Program-made: the position numbers and the translations under genes
Assembly: GCA_023634235.1 (NCBI GenBank)
Contig: JAMKCF010000008.1
Coordinates: forward strand, 11,988,676-12,052,675
Direction of reading: 5' to 3'
DNA from: Pisaster brevispinus
Lineage: Eukaryota > Echinodermata > Asteroidea > Forcipulatida > Asteriidae
DNA: 64,000 bases
The notes under the pieces: model-generated
Seen by the model: only the letters and a program-made list of their open reading frames with translations
What the model was told of the DNA's origin: nothing
The model's database searches: none
Part shown: in pieces, positions 40,923 through 43,900 of the stretch
Layout of the letters: each line of letters starts with the position of its first letter
Position numbering within the stretch: position 1 is the first letter of the stretch

Positions 40923-43900
40923 CAATAATAACAATAATAATAAGAAATCGAGTAATAGTAAAAAAGCGTTTGCTGACAACTTAAGCAAAAGTAAAATGAG
41001 AGTGAGAAGGCAAACTATGTCAAATACTGGGAGAGGAGAGCTCTTTTATAAGTGCGTTTAAATCGACCCACAGATGATTGTGATCTAATCGACTGGCTTA
41101 AACCATTCCAAAGACGTGGCCCAAAGATACCCGTATGAAGTTTATTAATTTCTGCAAGTGCTAGTGAGTGTAACTGTGCGAAAAGAGGTGCGGTGTACTC
41201 TCGGGGATGCGATAAGGTGCATATCCTGATGGCCCTTTTTTGGGTGGTTATTAGTGAATGGAGTTTGTTTTTAGAAACTTGTGCCCAGATGATATTACAA
41301 TAGTTAAGATATGGAAGAATGAGGGTATTATAAAGTAATACCAAAGATTTGGGAGGAAGAAAAGCACGAAGTCTAGACATAACACCAGTGTTGCGGGAAA
41401 TGGTTTTAGTAATGGAAGAGATGTGTTCAGACCAGGAGAGTTGATCATCAATAATGACACCTAGAAAGTTTGTGGAGTGAACTTGAAGGATAGGATTATT
41501 GTCGATACGAAGAATAGGAATATCTTCTGAGAGATGAGAGGATTTACTGAAGAGCATGAACTTAGTTTTGTGTTCATTGAGGGAAAGTTTGTTGGCTTTA
41601 AACCAGGAAGAGACTTTAAGAAGTTCGGCATTCATAATATTTAAGGAATTAGCCGGATTGGTCACCATGTTATGCTGATAAAGACACAACGGTGCAAAAG
41701 GAAAATTCTGTAATTCTGTAAGTTTTTTAGGGTTGAACAAAGAACAATTGACTAGAACAGGATTCGTACCTGCAACCACTAGATTAACGTGCCATCGCTC
41801 TACCAACTGAGCTTTGTATCCCCATGTTGCCATTCATAGCATATGAGATTGCAGGTTTAAATTTTGTTTTTCATAAATTTTTTCTATATTCATCTCAAAA
41901 TTGAATTAAAATTTACCTAGTCAGATTCCATTCTGGTTTATTATTTCATAAATTATAGTGAACATTAAATACAGCTCATAAAAAAATAATTTACCCATCG
42001 GAAACATGGAGGTCAGTTCTTCATCGGATAACACTCTGTAAACAAAAAAGAACAAAATGACTTATTAAAGGCAAAGTATACCTTTCGGTTTTTGGAACCC
42101 TTCAATTGTTTTAATCCGATATAAATGCAGATAATAATGGCAAATGCCCATGGTAAATGAGAAATTATTTAAATTCCTCATACATGTAGCTGACGAGCTC
42201 GTCTTTGGTTCAGGCAAAGTAAACCATTGGTTTTGGAACCATTCGATTGTATTAATCCTATATCAATGTAGATTTATATAACAAAACTAACCTCATTTCA
42301 AAAGGTGGAAGCATTTTAAAGATATTGCCAAAAATCTGGAGCGGTTATGTCCACACAGGAATAATCCGTCATTGGAATACACTATCTGAGAAACGTTTCA
42401 TGCAGAAAATTTGTTTAGACTGAAATTTTTTAATTCCCTCTCTCTTAAACTACAGTCCTTTGAAGGGAATTAATTCTCAAAACGTCTTACATTATCAGCA
42501 GCTGCAGTGCATCTTACCAAGTAAGTTTTTATGGTAATTAAATTTTGGAGTAATTACCAAAGATATACTCTCCCTTTAAGTTAATGCTTTACTTGACTTG
42601 ACTCAACTGACCATATTTTTGACCGCATGAGGGCGCTGTCATCAGGGAATGTCTTGCATCACAATAGCAGTTTCAGCTTATTATAATTGCCTGTTTGTAG
42701 TTTTCTTGCACCAATGAAGAAATACATAAAAAATAGCGATAAAAAAGTGAAAAAACCCTGTTTGTTTACTTGTTTTTCATTATGTGAAATTTATCCACAT
42801 ACGCCCTCACGTGGTCAAAAATACGGCGAACTAATGAATTGGTTGAAACAGTTCAATGAAGATATCAGATCTAGAGCAACGGACTCAAGTTCTGGTGTTG
42901 TCAGAGTATGGGTTTGTGGCTTGGTCTCAACCCTTGCGTCCTTGAGCCCGACACTTAACCTAAAATGCTTTGTCTTTCAGATTGGACCTTAAAAAAGCTA
43001 CAGGTCCTGTGTGTTGTCCAATAGCCTAAAAAAAACCCAGTGCACTTATTGTTAAGAGTAGGGGTTTCTGGCTTGATCGGTCGTGGATTACAGCCTAGGT
43101 TTGACCGCTTCACGGTGAACAAAATCCAGTGCATTTTATGAGAACGTTTGTTGTCTTTACTTGGTTAAGTAATGGTTTCATTGTGACAACGATAAAAAAA
43201 TCTAAATAAAAAAAATAAGAAAGAAATTCAGAAAACCAAACCAAAACGGAAACATTTTGGAATTCTAAACTATAATTGGTTTTAAAGCAAAGATTATTAA
43301 TGACTCGCCCTCGAAAATAGCAATGCACATGCAGAATCCGGGGTAGCTGCACACTTAAAAAAGTAAAATTTAAGACTTTTTAAGACCCTTTCATACTAAC
43401 TTAAAAAAAGTTGTGACCAAAAATAACTGAATACATGTAAAGCAGAAGAGAAACAGCTACAACTGCATTTTGTTACTTTTTTACATGCAGCGTTATTTGG
43501 TTCTCTTCTCTTCTAGGAAATTCATTACTACTTCATTCAATTTGTTTATGACCTCAAATAACTGAATGAAATACTTTTTAATGCTTTTCAAGGCATTACA
43601 TTTGGATAGCTCAATTTAAGACTTTTTAATACTTTTTAAGGATCTGCATAAACCCTGGATTCGTAACAAGCTTTTTCTTTTCTTAATACTTTCAAATTTT
43701 AAAACCCAACCAAGATGGGATGTAAACAAATTGTTCAGTAAAAGTGTTCAAGATGCAACTTTGCAGCAAAATTGTGATAAATCAATGTCAGAAAATTAAA
43801 ATGAATGAAAGATGTGAAGTAGGAAAATTGTCTTACGAAGCACTTTCGACGGACAATCCCAGTGGGTCCTCTGGACCACCCTGAAGGGGAGACGAGGGTC

